The notes: generated by a model from the sequence alone, not told the origin. Numbered from the stretch's first letter, positions 17,833-27,647 are shown. The stretch: DNA of 64,000 nucleotides from Cyanobacterium sp. HL-69 (GCA_002813895.1 CP024912.1:1240001-1304000); one strand, 5' to 3'. A program made the numbers and translations.

Positions 17833-19101
17833 TTATTCCCTAAAAGTACTAACATTACCGTCTGGACCAAAAATAACCCTGATGGTGACAGACTCAGATT
17901 CACTGAGGGGAGAAATAATAGTTTCTCCTTGCAAGGGTAAAGGGGTTCTATCAATGAAAAATCCTGCGGTTTGTCCTACGGGAGTAATACGAGTTATGGC
18001 ACCTTCCGAGTTAATGAGTAAACGGTATTCGATGCTTTGGGTTAAGTTTTCTGGGGGTTGCCAACGGGAGGCAAAATAATTTTTAACCTTTTCTTGGGGA
18101 GATGGAGTTGGGGCACGAGGGGTATTATCAGGAAGATTATTGCCATTATTCCCTTGAGGATTTCTAGCTTGTAAAGGAGGAATTGTCGGTAGGTTGGGAC
18201 GTTCTGAGCCCAGTGGGGGAACAGGTTGAGGGGCAGGGGCTAATTCTTCGGGGGGCGGAGGAGAGGGGGGAAGGTTGTTTGTATTGTTTCTGGGAGGGGT
18301 TTGTGGCACAGTAATAGAACCTTCGTTGGAGGTTGGGGGAGAGGGTAATGAGGAATTATCCCCGTTTTCTAGGGGTGCTGGAAAGTTGGCGGGGGGTAGG
18401 GGTATATCGCCACTAGGTAGGGGCAACGGTTGTCTGCCCAAAAGGTTATCGGGTACATCGGGTAAGGAGGGGGGTAAAGAGTCTCTATCTATGGGGGTAG
18501 GGGGCAACACATCGGGAAATTCTGGGAAGGTATTTTCCGTAGCGGTTTCGGTTTCCTCTTCAATTTCTTCGGTCACAATGGTACTGTTATACCACCAAAA
18601 TCCTCCAACTATTATAAGGGCGATCGCACCTATGCCCACAATACTTTTAAAAGGAGTGAAGGGGGAATAAATTTTATTTTCGCTCTCTCGGAAGTCAAGA
18701 TAAAAATTTTCGAGGGCGTTGGTAAGGTCTAAAAATTGGGTATGACTCAGGGTAATGGATTGGTTATCTTCTGTTTTAATCAAATGATATAGTTGACCTT
18801 TTCCCACCACTAAAAAATCACTACTATCATCATTATCAAGCTCTTTTTCCTCAAAGTCGAGGTTTTGTAAGAATTTATCGAGGTATTGATTGATTTTTGC
18901 CCTAATTTTTTCTAGGTAAGGGCGATCGCCCCTAATAAATATTTCGTTTTCATGGGGCATTCTTGGATCATCAAAATTTAACTCAAAAGTATAGTCAGGA
19001 GCTAAATTTTGCCCTTTAAGGGGAGCAAAAGAAGGAGGATTATAAATATTGAGAGTACAAGTAGGGGGGGTATAACTTTTATATAAAGATTCTTTACTCA
19101 T
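17833..19101 (-). CDS. DUF4335 family protein
   Basis: A 422-residue cyanobacterial protein of unknown function. Residues 1-145 form the N-terminal DUF4335 domain (YKSYTPPTCTLNIYNPPS at the start, then EIFIRGDRPYLEKIRAKINQ). A membrane helix lies at about 152-170. Residues 180-340 are very Pro-rich and low in complexity. The last 80 residues (VKNYFASRWQPPENLTQSIE onward) form a small folded domain. The layout suggests a cytoplasmic N-domain with a periplasmic C-domain on a flexible stalk, which is inference. It lies 44 bases past the symporter start, so the two may be cotranscribed. Confidence 0.78.
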   Translation of the reverse strand: MSKESLYKSYTPPTCTLNIYNPPSFAPLKGQNLAPDYTFELNFDDPRMPHENEIFIRGDRPYLEKIRAKINQYLDKFLQNLDFEEKELDNDDSSDFLVVGKGQLYHLIKTEDNQSITLSHTQFLDLTNALENFYLDFRESENKIYSPFTPFKSIVGIGAIALIIVGGFWWYNSTIVTEEIEEETETATENTFPEFPDVLPPTPIDRDSLPPSLPDVPDNLLGRQPLPLPSGDIPLPPANFPAPLENGDNSSLPSPPTSNEGSITVPQTPPRNNTNNLPPSPPPPEELAPAPQPVPPLGSERPNLPTIPPLQARNPQGNNGNNLPDNTPRAPTPSPQEKVKNYFASRWQPPENLTQSIEYRLLINSEGAITRITPVGQTAGFFIDRTPLPLQGETIISPLSESESVTIRVIFGPDGNVSTFRE

Positions 19102-19258
19102 GATAAATAATTGATAATTAATAATTGAGAATGGATAATGAAGGAAAAATAATGATAATTATCACCATTGCCCATAGCTCAAAAAAGAATATAAACAGAG
19201 ATCCCGTTAAAATAATGGGATAATAGTATTTTAGAGAATTAATATATATTTTATTTTT

Positions 19259-21076
19259 ATGGCAGATCAATCCATAGCAGAAGTAATAAAATTACCCCGT
19301 ACCAGCGAATCAGAACACCTAAAAAAAATACGCCATACCACCTCCCACATTATGGCCATGGCGGTACAAAAATTATATCCTAACGCTCAAGTAACTATCG
19401 GCCCTTGGACAGAAACGGGATTTTATTATGACTTCGATTTGCCCGAACCTTTGACAGAAAAAGATCTTAAAACCATCAAAAAAGAGATGATTAAGATTAT
19501 CAAGAAAAAATTACCCATTGTCAGGGAAGTAGTCACCAGAGAAGAAGCCCAAAACCGCATCAAAGAAATTAACGAGCCTTACAAACTAGAAATCCTTGAT
19601 AGTATCAAAGAAGAACCTATCACCATCTACCATTTAGCCGATGAATGGTGGGATTTATGCGCCGGGCCCCATGTGGAAACCACTGGAGATATAAACCCCA
19701 AGGCGATCGCCCTTGAATCCATTGCAGGAGCCTATTGGCGAGGAGATGCTAACAACCAACAACTCCAAAGATTATACGGCACAGCCTGGGAAACCCCCGA
19801 ACAACTAGCCGAATATAAACGCCGTAAAGAAGAAGCCCTCAAAAGAGATCACCGTAAACTAGGAAAAGAACTAGGTTTATTCATTTTTTCAGATCCCGTG
19901 GGGCCTGGTTTACCCCTCTGGACTCCCAAAGGCACGTTAATTCGTTCTACCCTCGAAGACTTCCTCAAAAAAGAGCAAGTAAAAAGAGGTTATTTACCCG
20001 TAGTTACACCCCATATCGGTAGGGTTGATCTATTCAAAATTTCAGGGCATTGGCAAAACTACAAAGAAGATATGTTCCCCATGATGGCCGACAACGCCGA
20101 GGAAATGGAGAAAGAAATCGGTTTTGTCATGAAACCCATGAACTGCCCTTTCCACATCCAAATCTATAAAAGCGAACTGCGCTCCTATCGTCAACTACCC
20201 ATGCGCCTAGCGGAATTTGGTACCGTGTACCGTTACGAACAATCTGGGGAATTAGGCGGACTCACAAGGGTAAGGGGCTTTACCGTAGATGACTCCCATT
20301 TATTCGTTACCCCTGATCAACTAGAATCGGAATTTTTCAGCGTAGTTGACCTGATTTTATCCGTATTCAAGAGCCTACAGTTGAAAAACTTTAAAGCCCG
20401 TCTGAGTTTCCGAGATCGAGAATCTGATAAATATATCGGTAGTCAAGAGGTATGGGATAAAGCCCAAAGTGCCATCCGTAATGCCGTTCAAAAATTGGAT
20501 ATGGAACACTTTGAAGCCCCCGGAGAAGCGGCTTTTTATGGGCCTAAACTCGATTTTATTTTCCAAGATGCTCTCGAACGGGAATGGCAATTGGGAACAG
20601 TACAGGTGGACTACAACCTACCCGAAAGGTTTAACCTCGAATACATCGCCCCCGATGGTTCTCGTCAGCGCCCCGTTATGATTCACCGAGCGCCCTTTGG
20701 CTCCCTAGAGCGTCTGATCGGCATCTTAATCGAAGAATATGCAGGGGATTTCCCCTTGTGGTTAGCCCCCACCCAAGCCCGTTTAATGGCGGTTAACGAT
20801 GACTTTTTACCCTTTGCCCAAGAAGTATGTCAAAAAATGCTCTTAGCAGGAATTAGAGCCGAGGTTGATAGTAGCGGGGAAAGATTGGGTAAAATGATCC
20901 GTAATGCAGAAAAGGAAAAAGTTCCTATTATGGCGGTTATCGGCGGTAACGAGGTGGAAAGTAATACTCTAAGCATTCGTACCCGTGCTAACGGCGATTT
21001 AGGGGCTTTGGCTGTGGATGAGGTAATCTCGAAGATGGCTGAGGCGATTAAAAATCGTGATGCAGGAATAGAATAA
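19259..21076 (+). CDS. thrS: threonyl-tRNA synthetase
   Basis: A 605-residue class II synthetase for tRNA-Thr. It starts directly with the N2 editing domain (HTTSHIMAMAVQKLYP and later CAGPHVETTGD, the HxxxH and CxxxH metal site). The TGS domain found at the N-terminus of most bacterial ThrRS is absent, as is usual in cyanobacteria. The catalytic domain has the zinc-binding MNCPFH, the motif RYEQSGELGGLTRVRGF and the anticodon domain start PLWLAPTQARLM. Length fits the TGS-less form. It is divergent from the DUF4335 gene with a repeat-containing 157-bp spacer. Confidence 0.96.
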   Translation: MADQSIAEVIKLPRTSESEHLKKIRHTTSHIMAMAVQKLYPNAQVTIGPWTETGFYYDFDLPEPLTEKDLKTIKKEMIKIIKKKLPIVREVVTREEAQNRIKEINEPYKLEILDSIKEEPITIYHLADEWWDLCAGPHVETTGDINPKAIALESIAGAYWRGDANNQQLQRLYGTAWETPEQLAEYKRRKEEALKRDHRKLGKELGLFIFSDPVGPGLPLWTPKGTLIRSTLEDFLKKEQVKRGYLPVVTPHIGRVDLFKISGHWQNYKEDMFPMMADNAEEMEKEIGFVMKPMNCPFHIQIYKSELRSYRQLPMRLAEFGTVYRYEQSGELGGLTRVRGFTVDDSHLFVTPDQLESEFFSVVDLILSVFKSLQLKNFKARLSFRDRESDKYIGSQEVWDKAQSAIRNAVQKLDMEHFEAPGEAAFYGPKLDFIFQDALEREWQLGTVQVDYNLPERFNLEYIAPDGSRQRPVMIHRAPFGSLERLIGILIEEYAGDFPLWLAPTQARLMAVNDDFLPFAQEVCQKMLLAGIRAEVDSSGERLGKMIRNAEKEKVPIMAVIGGNEVESNTLSIRTRANGDLGALAVDEVISKMAEAIKNRDAGIE

Positions 21077-21079
21077 ATA

Positions 21080-21107
21080 ATTGATAATGGAGAATTGATA
21101 ATGGAGA
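21080..21107 (+). repeat. tandem 14-bp repeat, two copies
   Basis: ATTGATAATGGAGA occurs twice in direct tandem just after the thrS stop. It belongs to the intergenic family of ATTGATAATGG/ATTGATAATTG sequences seen at many places in this window. Confidence 0.8.
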
Positions 21108-21260
21108 ATATTACTTTATCTTCAATTCGTTGTGTTTATTTATATTTTCTAAATTACTAACGTTTACTTCTCTCTGCCATAGGAGAGGGGTTGTCACTTC
21201 CAATATTTTCCATCGCCCATTCCCCACTTTAAGCATTTATCAAAAATATTCTAATTTTCT

Positions 21261-22130
21261 ATGACAAAATTGATCGCACATTTAGGCCCTAACGGTACTT
21301 ATTCTGAGGTTGCTACCTTAATTTATGCTCAAAATATAGAGGAAGAAACTGGAATAAAAACACAGTTAGTACCTTATCCCAACATTGCTCAAACTCTTTT
21401 GGCGGTGGCTGACGGGAGGGCAGATGTGGGAGTTGTGCCGGTGGAAAATTCTATCCAAGGCATTGTTTCTATGACTCTGGATAGTTTGTGGGAGTTGGAT
21501 GGGTTACAGATTCAGCAGGGTTTGACTTTGCCTGTGGTGCATAATTTTTTGTCTCGGGGTAATTGTCTCAAGGGTATTAAAACTGTTTATTCCCATCCCC
21601 AAGCCCTTGCCCAGTGCCAAAAGTGGCTTGATAAACATACCCCTGAAGCTCGATTGGTGGCGGCTAATTCTACCACGGAAGCCTTACAAATAGTTAATCA
21701 TGATCCCACTTCAGGGGCGATCGCCTCTTTGAGGGCTGCCCAACTCTATGATTTACCCATAAAAGAAGCCAATATCAACGATTATCCCGATAACTGTACT
21801 CGTTTTTGGGTGGTAAGTAAGGATAAAAAGGAAGATGGCGATTATGTATCCCTTGGTTTTTCCTTCGAGAAAAATAAGCCAGGGGTATTAGTAAAACCGT
21901 TACAAATTTTTGCGGAAAATAATATTAATTTAACTAGAATAGAGTCAAGACCTACAAAACGCTCTTTAGGAGAATATCTGTTTTTTATTGATTTACAGAA
22001 ACATAAGTCTAAAAATGAAGTAAAAAAGGCTTTATCTGATTTATCACACCATACTAAAAAGTTGAAAATTTTTGGTAATTATGACGTTTTAAACATAGAT
22101 TATTCTCAGTGTGAAAAGTTATCTATTTAA
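21261..22130 (+). CDS. pheA: prephenate dehydratase
   Basis: A 289-residue enzyme converting prephenate to phenylpyruvate for phenylalanine synthesis. The catalytic domain (1-185) starts LIAHLGPNGTYSEVA and contains VPVENSIQGIVSMTLD and NCTRFWVVS, the last being the family's catalytic TRF motif. An ACT regulatory domain follows (GFSFEKNKPGVLVKPLQIFA and IESRPTKRSLGEYLFF), which in this family binds phenylalanine for feedback inhibition. No chorismate mutase domain is fused. aroE, another aromatic-pathway gene, follows on the same strand 88 bases later, so a shared transcript is possible. Confidence 0.95.
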   Translation: MTKLIAHLGPNGTYSEVATLIYAQNIEEETGIKTQLVPYPNIAQTLLAVADGRADVGVVPVENSIQGIVSMTLDSLWELDGLQIQQGLTLPVVHNFLSRGNCLKGIKTVYSHPQALAQCQKWLDKHTPEARLVAANSTTEALQIVNHDPTSGAIASLRAAQLYDLPIKEANINDYPDNCTRFWVVSKDKKEDGDYVSLGFSFEKNKPGVLVKPLQIFAENNINLTRIESRPTKRSLGEYLFFIDLQKHKSKNEVKKALSDLSHHTKKLKIFGNYDVLNIDYSQCEKLSI

Positions 22131-22171
22131 GAGCTAAAGCAAGATAAAAGAAGGGGTAATGGAGTTGGAGG

Positions 22172-22191
22172 CAAGGGGCTTAAGCCCCTTG
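22172..22191. repeat. 20-bp palindromic repeat, copy 1
   Basis: CAAGGGGCTTAAGCCCCTTG is a perfect palindrome between pheA and aroE. An identical copy lies at 41174-41193 before cupA, and a degenerate one near 30062-30097. Confidence 0.85.
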
Positions 22192-22218
22192 TTAAAGTAA
22201 AGTAATCTAAAAAAAACT

Positions 22219-23085
22219 ATGAAAATTACAGGTAAAACAAAAATTCTTGGTATTATCGGCAATCCCATCGAGCATTCCCTATCACCGATTATACAGAATC
22301 GGGCGATCGCCCTTTTAAACCTCGACTATATTTATGTGCCTTTCCCCGTCATGAAAAGTGATATAAAAACAGCCCTTGATGGATTTCGGGCAGTGGATAT
22401 AAAAGGATTTAACGTGACAATTCCCCACAAACAAGCCGTTATACCTTTTTTAAGTCATATTACCGACACCGCCAAACTAATCGGCGCGGTGAATACCGTC
22501 TGGCAAACCCCTGATGGATGGCATGGCACAAATACGGATATTGATGGCTTTATCGCCCCCCTGAAAACTTTAAACCGCAGTTGGGCAGATATTACCCCCA
22601 TCGTCTTGGGCAATGGTGGCGCTTCGAGAGCGGTAATTGTTGGTTGCGCCCAGTTGGGTTGTAAGGAAATTAAAGTTGTAGGGCGTAATTTAGATAAACT
22701 GAAGGAATTTCAAAGCAGTTGGGATTATGAACTTTTACAAGCAAAGATAACCATTCACCCATGGGATGAATTGACCGAAATTTTGCCCCAGAGTGATTTA
22801 ATCGTTAATACCACTCCCCTTGGGATGTCTCCCCATACCGATAAATCTCCTCTAAATAATGAACAAATTTCTTTATTAAAACTAGGGGCGATCGTCTATG
22901 ATTTGATCTATACCCCCCGTCCTACCCTTTTATTGCAACAAGCCCAAAAACAAGGGGCAACCATTATCAATGGTACGGAAATGTTAGTGCAACAGGGCGC
23001 CGTCGGCTTTGAAATTTGGACAGAAAAAAAAGCCCCTGTGGATGTGATGCGTGATGCCCTTCTCAATTTTTTGCCACAAAATTAA
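22219..23085 (+). CDS. aroE: shikimate dehydrogenase
   Basis: A 288-residue NADPH-dependent enzyme reducing 3-dehydroshikimate to shikimate. The N-terminal substrate domain has GNPIEHSLSPIIQNRAI and GFNVTIPHKQAV, whose Lys is the family's catalytic residue. NTDIDGF follows. The cofactor-binding domain has VLGNGGASRAVIVGC and VNTTPLGMSP. Length and motifs are standard. It lies downstream of pheA on the same strand, separated by a palindromic repeat, and 57 bases upstream of an epimerase gene. Confidence 0.96.
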   Translation: MKITGKTKILGIIGNPIEHSLSPIIQNRAIALLNLDYIYVPFPVMKSDIKTALDGFRAVDIKGFNVTIPHKQAVIPFLSHITDTAKLIGAVNTVWQTPDGWHGTNTDIDGFIAPLKTLNRSWADITPIVLGNGGASRAVIVGCAQLGCKEIKVVGRNLDKLKEFQSSWDYELLQAKITIHPWDELTEILPQSDLIVNTTPLGMSPHTDKSPLNNEQISLLKLGAIVYDLIYTPRPTLLLQQAQKQGATIINGTEMLVQQGAVGFEIWTEKKAPVDVMRDALLNFLPQN

Positions 23086-23142
23086 CCCTATATCGGTACA
23101 ATAAACAAGAGTTATCGAGAAACAAGTAAAAAACCTATCATA

Positions 23143-24090
23143 ATGCGCATATTCGTTACTGGGGCTAGTGGTTGTATTGGTCATTATATGGCGGAATCTT
23201 TGATCAAAGAAACAAATCACGAACTTTATTTTTTAGTCAGAAATCCCGACAAACTACAATTTGACTATAACTATCGTCCCGGCATCAATATTTTAAAAGG
23301 AAACCTCGAAAACATCCTTGATTATCAAGATATTCTTAGCACTATTAACGTTGCCATCCTCACCGCTACTTGTTGGGGTGGTGAAAAAGAATCTTATGCA
23401 GTAAACGTAGAAGCTAATATTAACCTGATAAATGTCCTTAGTGCCGAACATTGTCAGCGAATCATTTACTTCTCCACTGCCAGTATTTTAGATCGTAATA
23501 ATCAATTATTAACCGAAGCGGGGGAAATTGGTACGGACTATATTCGCACTAAATACCAGTGTTTTGTAAAATTAGCAGATTTGGCACTGTGCGATCGCAT
23601 TATAACCGTATATCCTACCCTTGTGTTTGGGGGCGCTGATGATAAACCCTATTCTCATTTATCAGGGGGCTTAAAAGATATTCTTAAATGGATGGGGTTA
23701 ATTCGTTGGTTTAATGCCGATGGTAGTTTTCACTTTATCCATGGGCAAGACATCGCCATGGTTATTAGTTATTTAGTAGAAAATGGCGATAAATTAGATC
23801 CTATTTATAACAATAAATTGGTTTTAGGTAACGAACCTTTAACCGCCAGTCAGGCCATAAAAACTATTTGTAAAAAGATTAATAAAAAAGTTTATTTTCA
23901 GATACCATTGCCCATTTGGTTAGCAAATATTTTTATCAAAGTATTTCGCATTCAGATGGCAGACTGGGATTATTTTTGTCTAAATTATCGTCATTTTACC
24001 TACTCTCAAGCCGTCAACCCTAACACTTTTTCCCTCCCTAGTTATGCTCCCAATTTAGATAAACTTTTAGATAGAACCATTGATAATTGA
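23143..24090 (+). CDS. NAD-dependent epimerase/dehydratase family protein
   Basis: A 315-residue extended-SDR protein. The dinucleotide site is VTGASGCIGHYMAESL at residues 4-19. The usual catalytic Ser-Tyr-Lys is partly visible: STASIL supplies Ser and TDYIRTKYQ the Tyr-x3-Lys. Later segments (FHFIHGQDIAMVISYL) are typical of the family. Such enzymes act on nucleotide sugars or related compounds, but the substrate is not defined by sequence. It follows aroE on the same strand. The IS4-type element was inserted about 20 bases past its stop. Confidence 0.85.
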   Translation: MRIFVTGASGCIGHYMAESLIKETNHELYFLVRNPDKLQFDYNYRPGINILKGNLENILDYQDILSTINVAILTATCWGGEKESYAVNVEANINLINVLSAEHCQRIIYFSTASILDRNNQLLTEAGEIGTDYIRTKYQCFVKLADLALCDRIITVYPTLVFGGADDKPYSHLSGGLKDILKWMGLIRWFNADGSFHFIHGQDIAMVISYLVENGDKLDPIYNNKLVLGNEPLTASQAIKTICKKINKKVYFQIPLPIWLANIFIKVFRIQMADWDYFCLNYRHFTYSQAVNPNTFSLPSYAPNLDKLLDRTIDN

Positions 24091-24105
24091 TAATAACTTT
24101 TTTAT

Positions 24106-25167
24106 CTAAGTACAGGACAAAAAATTTAAACATCTTATAAATTCATTCTGTTTTAGATCGATGTCAAGAAAGATCATTCTTAGATGGTCGAGTCCATAAC
24201 GAAAAATACTTTTTACTCGCCGACCATGTTTTTTGATTTTTAATGGTATCTGTTCATGTAACCATTCTCCTATTAAAATTGCCCAACACAGAGCTAAACT
24301 CATTAATGTGAACAATTTACTTAGTCTTTCTGGCTGATTAAAATGAGTAGATTCTAAATGAAATCCTCTGGTTTTAAACATCCCGAATAGTGTTTCAATG
24401 CCCCATCGATGAGCGTAATCAGCAATTGCACTCTTCCCAGAGTCATTGCTAATTACAATTAGTAACTCCCCATCTTCTAAACGTAAAGCAGACACATAAA
24501 CTTGTCTTCCCCAAACCCAACGTTTACCTGAAAGAGTTTGAGATTCCCCCATTCGAAGATGAGCAAAAAGAATTGATGAGGCCAGACTTTTTTGCCCATC
24601 ACCAATCTTATGATCTGCTTTAATCCTCAAACGAAAAGGAATTTGAGGTTCAATCATTAGATAAGTCAACCATTCCTTACCGATAAACTCTCTATCACCA
24701 CAAATATAGGATACTTGAGCTGTGGGAAAAATCTCCCAGAATTGATCCAATAAATCCATTCTTTCACAACTGTTAGAATTACCTTTCTTTTCTAACATTG
24801 TCCAAGTGATGGGAAAAGCAACACCCTTATGAACAATACCCAAAACAAAAATATTAAAACAAGTAGAGCCAAAACACCATTGTGTTCGGTCAATACTTAA
24901 AACCCATGGTTGAGGTATATTCATCAAGGAAACTATGGTTTTAGCAATTAGACTCAAATCAAGGTTAAAATTAGCAAAAAATCGTTGAAGTCTCTTATAG
25001 CTCGATTCTGGTTTAGCACAGGTACGAAAAGCTAAGGAAAGACTTGTTAAATCAACGGTTCGCACACGAATCAATGCCATCAAAAATAATGCTAGAAAAT
25101 TTAGTCTTGCACCGTGCCATGGTAAATGTTTTTTCAAACTATCACGAAGTAAGTTAACCTGATTCAT
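24106..25167 (-). CDS. IS4-family transposase
   Basis: A 353-residue DDE transposase. The first Asp lies in LSIDRTQWCFGS, the second in YICGDREFIGKEWL, and the Glu in the family signature YAHRWGIETLFGMFKTRG, which matches Y-x2-R-x3-E-x6-K exactly. The frame is complete without internal stops, so the element looks functional. It fills the insertion sequence at 24114-25252, and its last codons extend over the element's left inverted repeat, into the flanking GTAC and the bases beyond it. Confidence 0.92.
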   Translation of the reverse strand: MNQVNLLRDSLKKHLPWHGARLNFLALFLMALIRVRTVDLTSLSLAFRTCAKPESSYKRLQRFFANFNLDLSLIAKTIVSLMNIPQPWVLSIDRTQWCFGSTCFNIFVLGIVHKGVAFPITWTMLEKKGNSNSCERMDLLDQFWEIFPTAQVSYICGDREFIGKEWLTYLMIEPQIPFRLRIKADHKIGDGQKSLASSILFAHLRMGESQTLSGKRWVWGRQVYVSALRLEDGELLIVISNDSGKSAIADYAHRWGIETLFGMFKTRGFHLESTHFNQPERLSKLFTLMSLALCWAILIGEWLHEQIPLKIKKHGRRVKSIFRYGLDHLRMIFLDIDLKQNEFIRCLNFLSCT

Positions 25168-25252
25168 AGGAGGATTTGTTTGATTTTTTGTTAATTTCTA
25201 TCAAACCTCCTACCTTCTAATATTGCAACCCCTCTTTTTATTTTTTTGTCCT
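24114..25252 (-). mobile_element. IS4-family insertion sequence, apparently intact
   Basis: About 1.14 kb, bounded by 11-bp inverted repeats (AGGACAAAAAA at 24114 and its complement ending at 25252) and flanked by GTAC on both sides (24110-24113 and 25253-25256), a possible 4-bp target duplication. It sits between the epimerase and the CrtISO-like gene without breaking a recognisable gene. The remaining 200 bases before 25460 are AT-rich and hold nothing else identified. Confidence 0.85.
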
Positions 25253-25440
25253 GTACTGAGCTTTTTTATATACTTCAATATTTAATATTAGGTGGGAAAA
25301 TCTGCAAAATATTATATTTTTGATAACGGATTACTCAAAGTTTAAATAATTCATTACACGATGTAAAAATTGACAAGATATTATCTTTTTAATGGCAGAC
25401 TACCCAAAATCAATAATTACACAGTGATTAAATAAAATTT

Positions 25441-25466
25441 CATTATCAATTATCCACTATCAATTG
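25441..25466. repeat. intergenic TTATCAATTATCC repeat
   Basis: CATTATCAATTATCCACTATCAATTG belongs to the dispersed AT repeat family also present near 19110, 21080, 32943, 39540, 41017, 47090 and 48085. Confidence 0.6.
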
Positions 25467-26998
25467 TTTAACACTTGTAAATGTTGCCACACAGAAGCGA
25501 GGGTATTAGCAGTAATCATGCCACTGGCGGCCACCGCAGGTACACCTATGCCGGGGAAGGTGGAGTCACCACAACAGTATAAATTATTTATGGGAGTAGT
25601 AGAGCCGGGGAATAAACCCTCATCGGCATTCCATGCCGCCCCATAGGTGCCTCGATAACGCCTTAAATATCGTTGGTGGGTTAGGGGTGTGCCTATCAAA
25701 GTTACTTCGCATCTTTCCCTAATATCGGGGATAAATCTTTCTAAAGCTGACCACATAACGTGCGATCGCACTTTTTTCAACTCATTATACTCATCACTAT
25801 TACGACTCAACCCAGCCCACAAGGAATAAGGCTCAGTAGCAGGGGTATAAACATGAATAGAATGCTTACCTTCAGGGGCCAAACTAGCATCAAGTAAAGA
25901 AGGAATCGACACCGCCACCACATTTTGCTCCGCAGTAACTCCCCGATGCCAATCATTAACAATCATATGATGACAAGGCAAATCCTCAGGTAAACCAGCC
26001 CCATCAATGCCCAGATGTAAGTGCATAAAACTATCATTCATTGGTGTTTTTTCAACCCCCTGCACAAAATCCTTTGGCAATACCCCCTCGCCGATTAAAG
26101 GGATAGTATCCCAAATCGAAGCATTAGAAATCACAGCCTTCCTTGCCCTAATAGTTTTTCCGTTACGCAACACAACCCCCACAGCCCGATTATTTTCCAC
26201 CATAATCTCCTGCACATGGCTAGATAACCATAACTGCCCCCCATGCTTTTCCATACCCCTTACCAAAGCATTAACCATCGCCTCGCTACCTCCCACAGGA
26301 TAATCCAACACCACATCAGGGCGATACCACTCCGCAAACATAAAAGCCATTTCCGCCGCCGAAGTGCCATGGGCAGGTAAACCCGACAACATAAAAGAAA
26401 GTAAATCTAACCAGTTACGAATAAACTTATCCGTTACCACCTCATCCATAATTTTGCCAAAACTGCCCGTTAATTTCCCCGCCGAAAACACATAGGGAAG
26501 CATGGATACCGCATAGGGTGCGAGGGTAAAAATAGCTCCCAAATCATAACGAAAAGCCCCAGGCGGAATTGCCGTAGATGCTTTGCCCAAAGGCTTCATT
26601 ACCTCCTGTAACCTACGCCATTGCCTACCTGCATCCTCCCCCCGTAGATTCAGCAACAATTTATAAAAATCATCAGCGCCCACTGCCACATCAAAATAAC
26701 CCTCGGGCAACCAACAGCCCCAATTGTTATAATTTTTCCACTCCACATCTTCCCCAATGATGTCGAAAACCTGACGTAGTGGATTAGTCGAAGGGGAATA
26801 AGACAATCCCGAATATAAAGAAGGCCCAGAATCAAACTTAAAACCCTTATACTCAAAACCATGGGCAGCGCCCCCCGGCAAGTTATGACTTTCACAAACA
26901 ATGACGTTATAACCATACTTTGCTAACATTGCCCCACAACATAAACCCCCTAAACCACTACCGATAATTACAATATCCGTTTGCTGTTGATTTGCCAT
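25460..26998 (-). CDS. CrtISO-like FAD-dependent oxidoreductase (phytoene desaturase superfamily)
   Basis: A 512-residue flavoprotein. The Rossmann motif IVIIGSGLGGLCCGAMLAKY (residues 9-28) and the acceptor Glu in VIVCESHN bind FAD. GFKFDSGPSLYSG and the C-terminal NLYCCGDSTFPGIGVPAVAA are typical of carotenoid isomerases, phytoene desaturases and retinol saturases. It differs from the usual cyanobacterial CrtH at the N-terminus, so it may be a paralogue acting on another carotenoid or isoprenoid. It is divergent from the ferredoxin gene. Family membership is sure; substrate is not. Confidence 0.85.
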   Translation of the reverse strand: MANQQQTDIVIIGSGLGGLCCGAMLAKYGYNVIVCESHNLPGGAAHGFEYKGFKFDSGPSLYSGLSYSPSTNPLRQVFDIIGEDVEWKNYNNWGCWLPEGYFDVAVGADDFYKLLLNLRGEDAGRQWRRLQEVMKPLGKASTAIPPGAFRYDLGAIFTLAPYAVSMLPYVFSAGKLTGSFGKIMDEVVTDKFIRNWLDLLSFMLSGLPAHGTSAAEMAFMFAEWYRPDVVLDYPVGGSEAMVNALVRGMEKHGGQLWLSSHVQEIMVENNRAVGVVLRNGKTIRARKAVISNASIWDTIPLIGEGVLPKDFVQGVEKTPMNDSFMHLHLGIDGAGLPEDLPCHHMIVNDWHRGVTAEQNVVAVSIPSLLDASLAPEGKHSIHVYTPATEPYSLWAGLSRNSDEYNELKKVRSHVMWSALERFIPDIRERCEVTLIGTPLTHQRYLRRYRGTYGAAWNADEGLFPGSTTPINNLYCCGDSTFPGIGVPAVAASGMITANTLASVWQHLQVLNN

Positions 26999-27341
26999 GA
27001 TGAGTGTGAATGTAAAGATTATTTAATAATTTCAGCATAATAGATTATTGATTATCCTTAAAGATTTACTATATGAATAAGCTCAAATTTATCTGATAAA
27101 AAATCAGACTCTTAGAACCTGTTTAGGAAGGATTAACTTTTTCTTTCTCTTTATTGACTACAATAAGGGTTAGTGTGAAATAAACTCCTTTAAGCAAAAA
27201 ATCAGTCATTTTATCTCATATACATTATGAGCATAGATCAATAACAAATATTATTTATGATATTTTTTTTGTTTATTCAGTGGTCAAAAGAGTTTTTTTT
27301 GAGTTGTTTTTAATATTTATCTAGTTCAATTTTTTATAAAA
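26999..27341. other. divergent promoter region between oxidoreductase and ferredoxin genes
   Basis: 343 AT-rich bases with poly-T tracts. It must hold both promoters. I see no reading frame longer than about 20 codons, no stable hairpin and no RNA gene. Confidence 0.5.
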
Positions 27342-27647
27342 ATGTCCAACAGTTATAAAGTTCATTTAGTTAACGAACAATTAGGAATTGATACCGTCAT
27401 TGATGTAATGCCAGACGAGTATATTTTGGATGCGGCGGAAAGACAAGGTTTTAATTTGCCCTATTCCTGTCGGGCTGGGGTGTGTGTAAGTTGTACTGGA
27501 AAGTTAACAGAAGGTACAGTTGATCATGATTATGACTTTTTAAAGCAAAAAGAAATTGAGGCAGGATTTTTCCTTACTTGTAAAGCCTATGCTACTTCTA
27601 ATTGCACCGTGATAACCCATCAAGAAGATGCTTTATTAGATTTATAA
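27342..27647 (+). CDS. plant-type [2Fe-2S] ferredoxin
   Basis: A 101-residue soluble electron carrier. The cluster ligands are Cys43, Cys48 and Cys51 in PYSCRAGVCVSCTGK and Cys80 in FFLTCKAYATSNC. The loop reads RAGVCVSC rather than the RAGACSTC usual in the major photosynthetic ferredoxin PetF, and the protein carries a few extra N-terminal residues, so this may be a minor isoform with another partner. It stands alone, divergent from a CrtISO-like flavoprotein and convergent with a CapA-like gene. Hairpins at 27694-27737 separate the convergent ends. Confidence 0.9.
   Translation: MSNSYKVHLVNEQLGIDTVIDVMPDEYILDAAERQGFNLPYSCRAGVCVSCTGKLTEGTVDHDYDFLKQKEIEAGFFLTCKAYATSNCTVITHQEDALLDL

Noticed and set aside
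18275-18670. Plus-strand frame opposite the Pro-rich part of the DUF4335 gene
   Set aside because: It is the shadow of a proline-coding stretch (CCx codons read as GGx), giving a Gly-rich protein without independent support.
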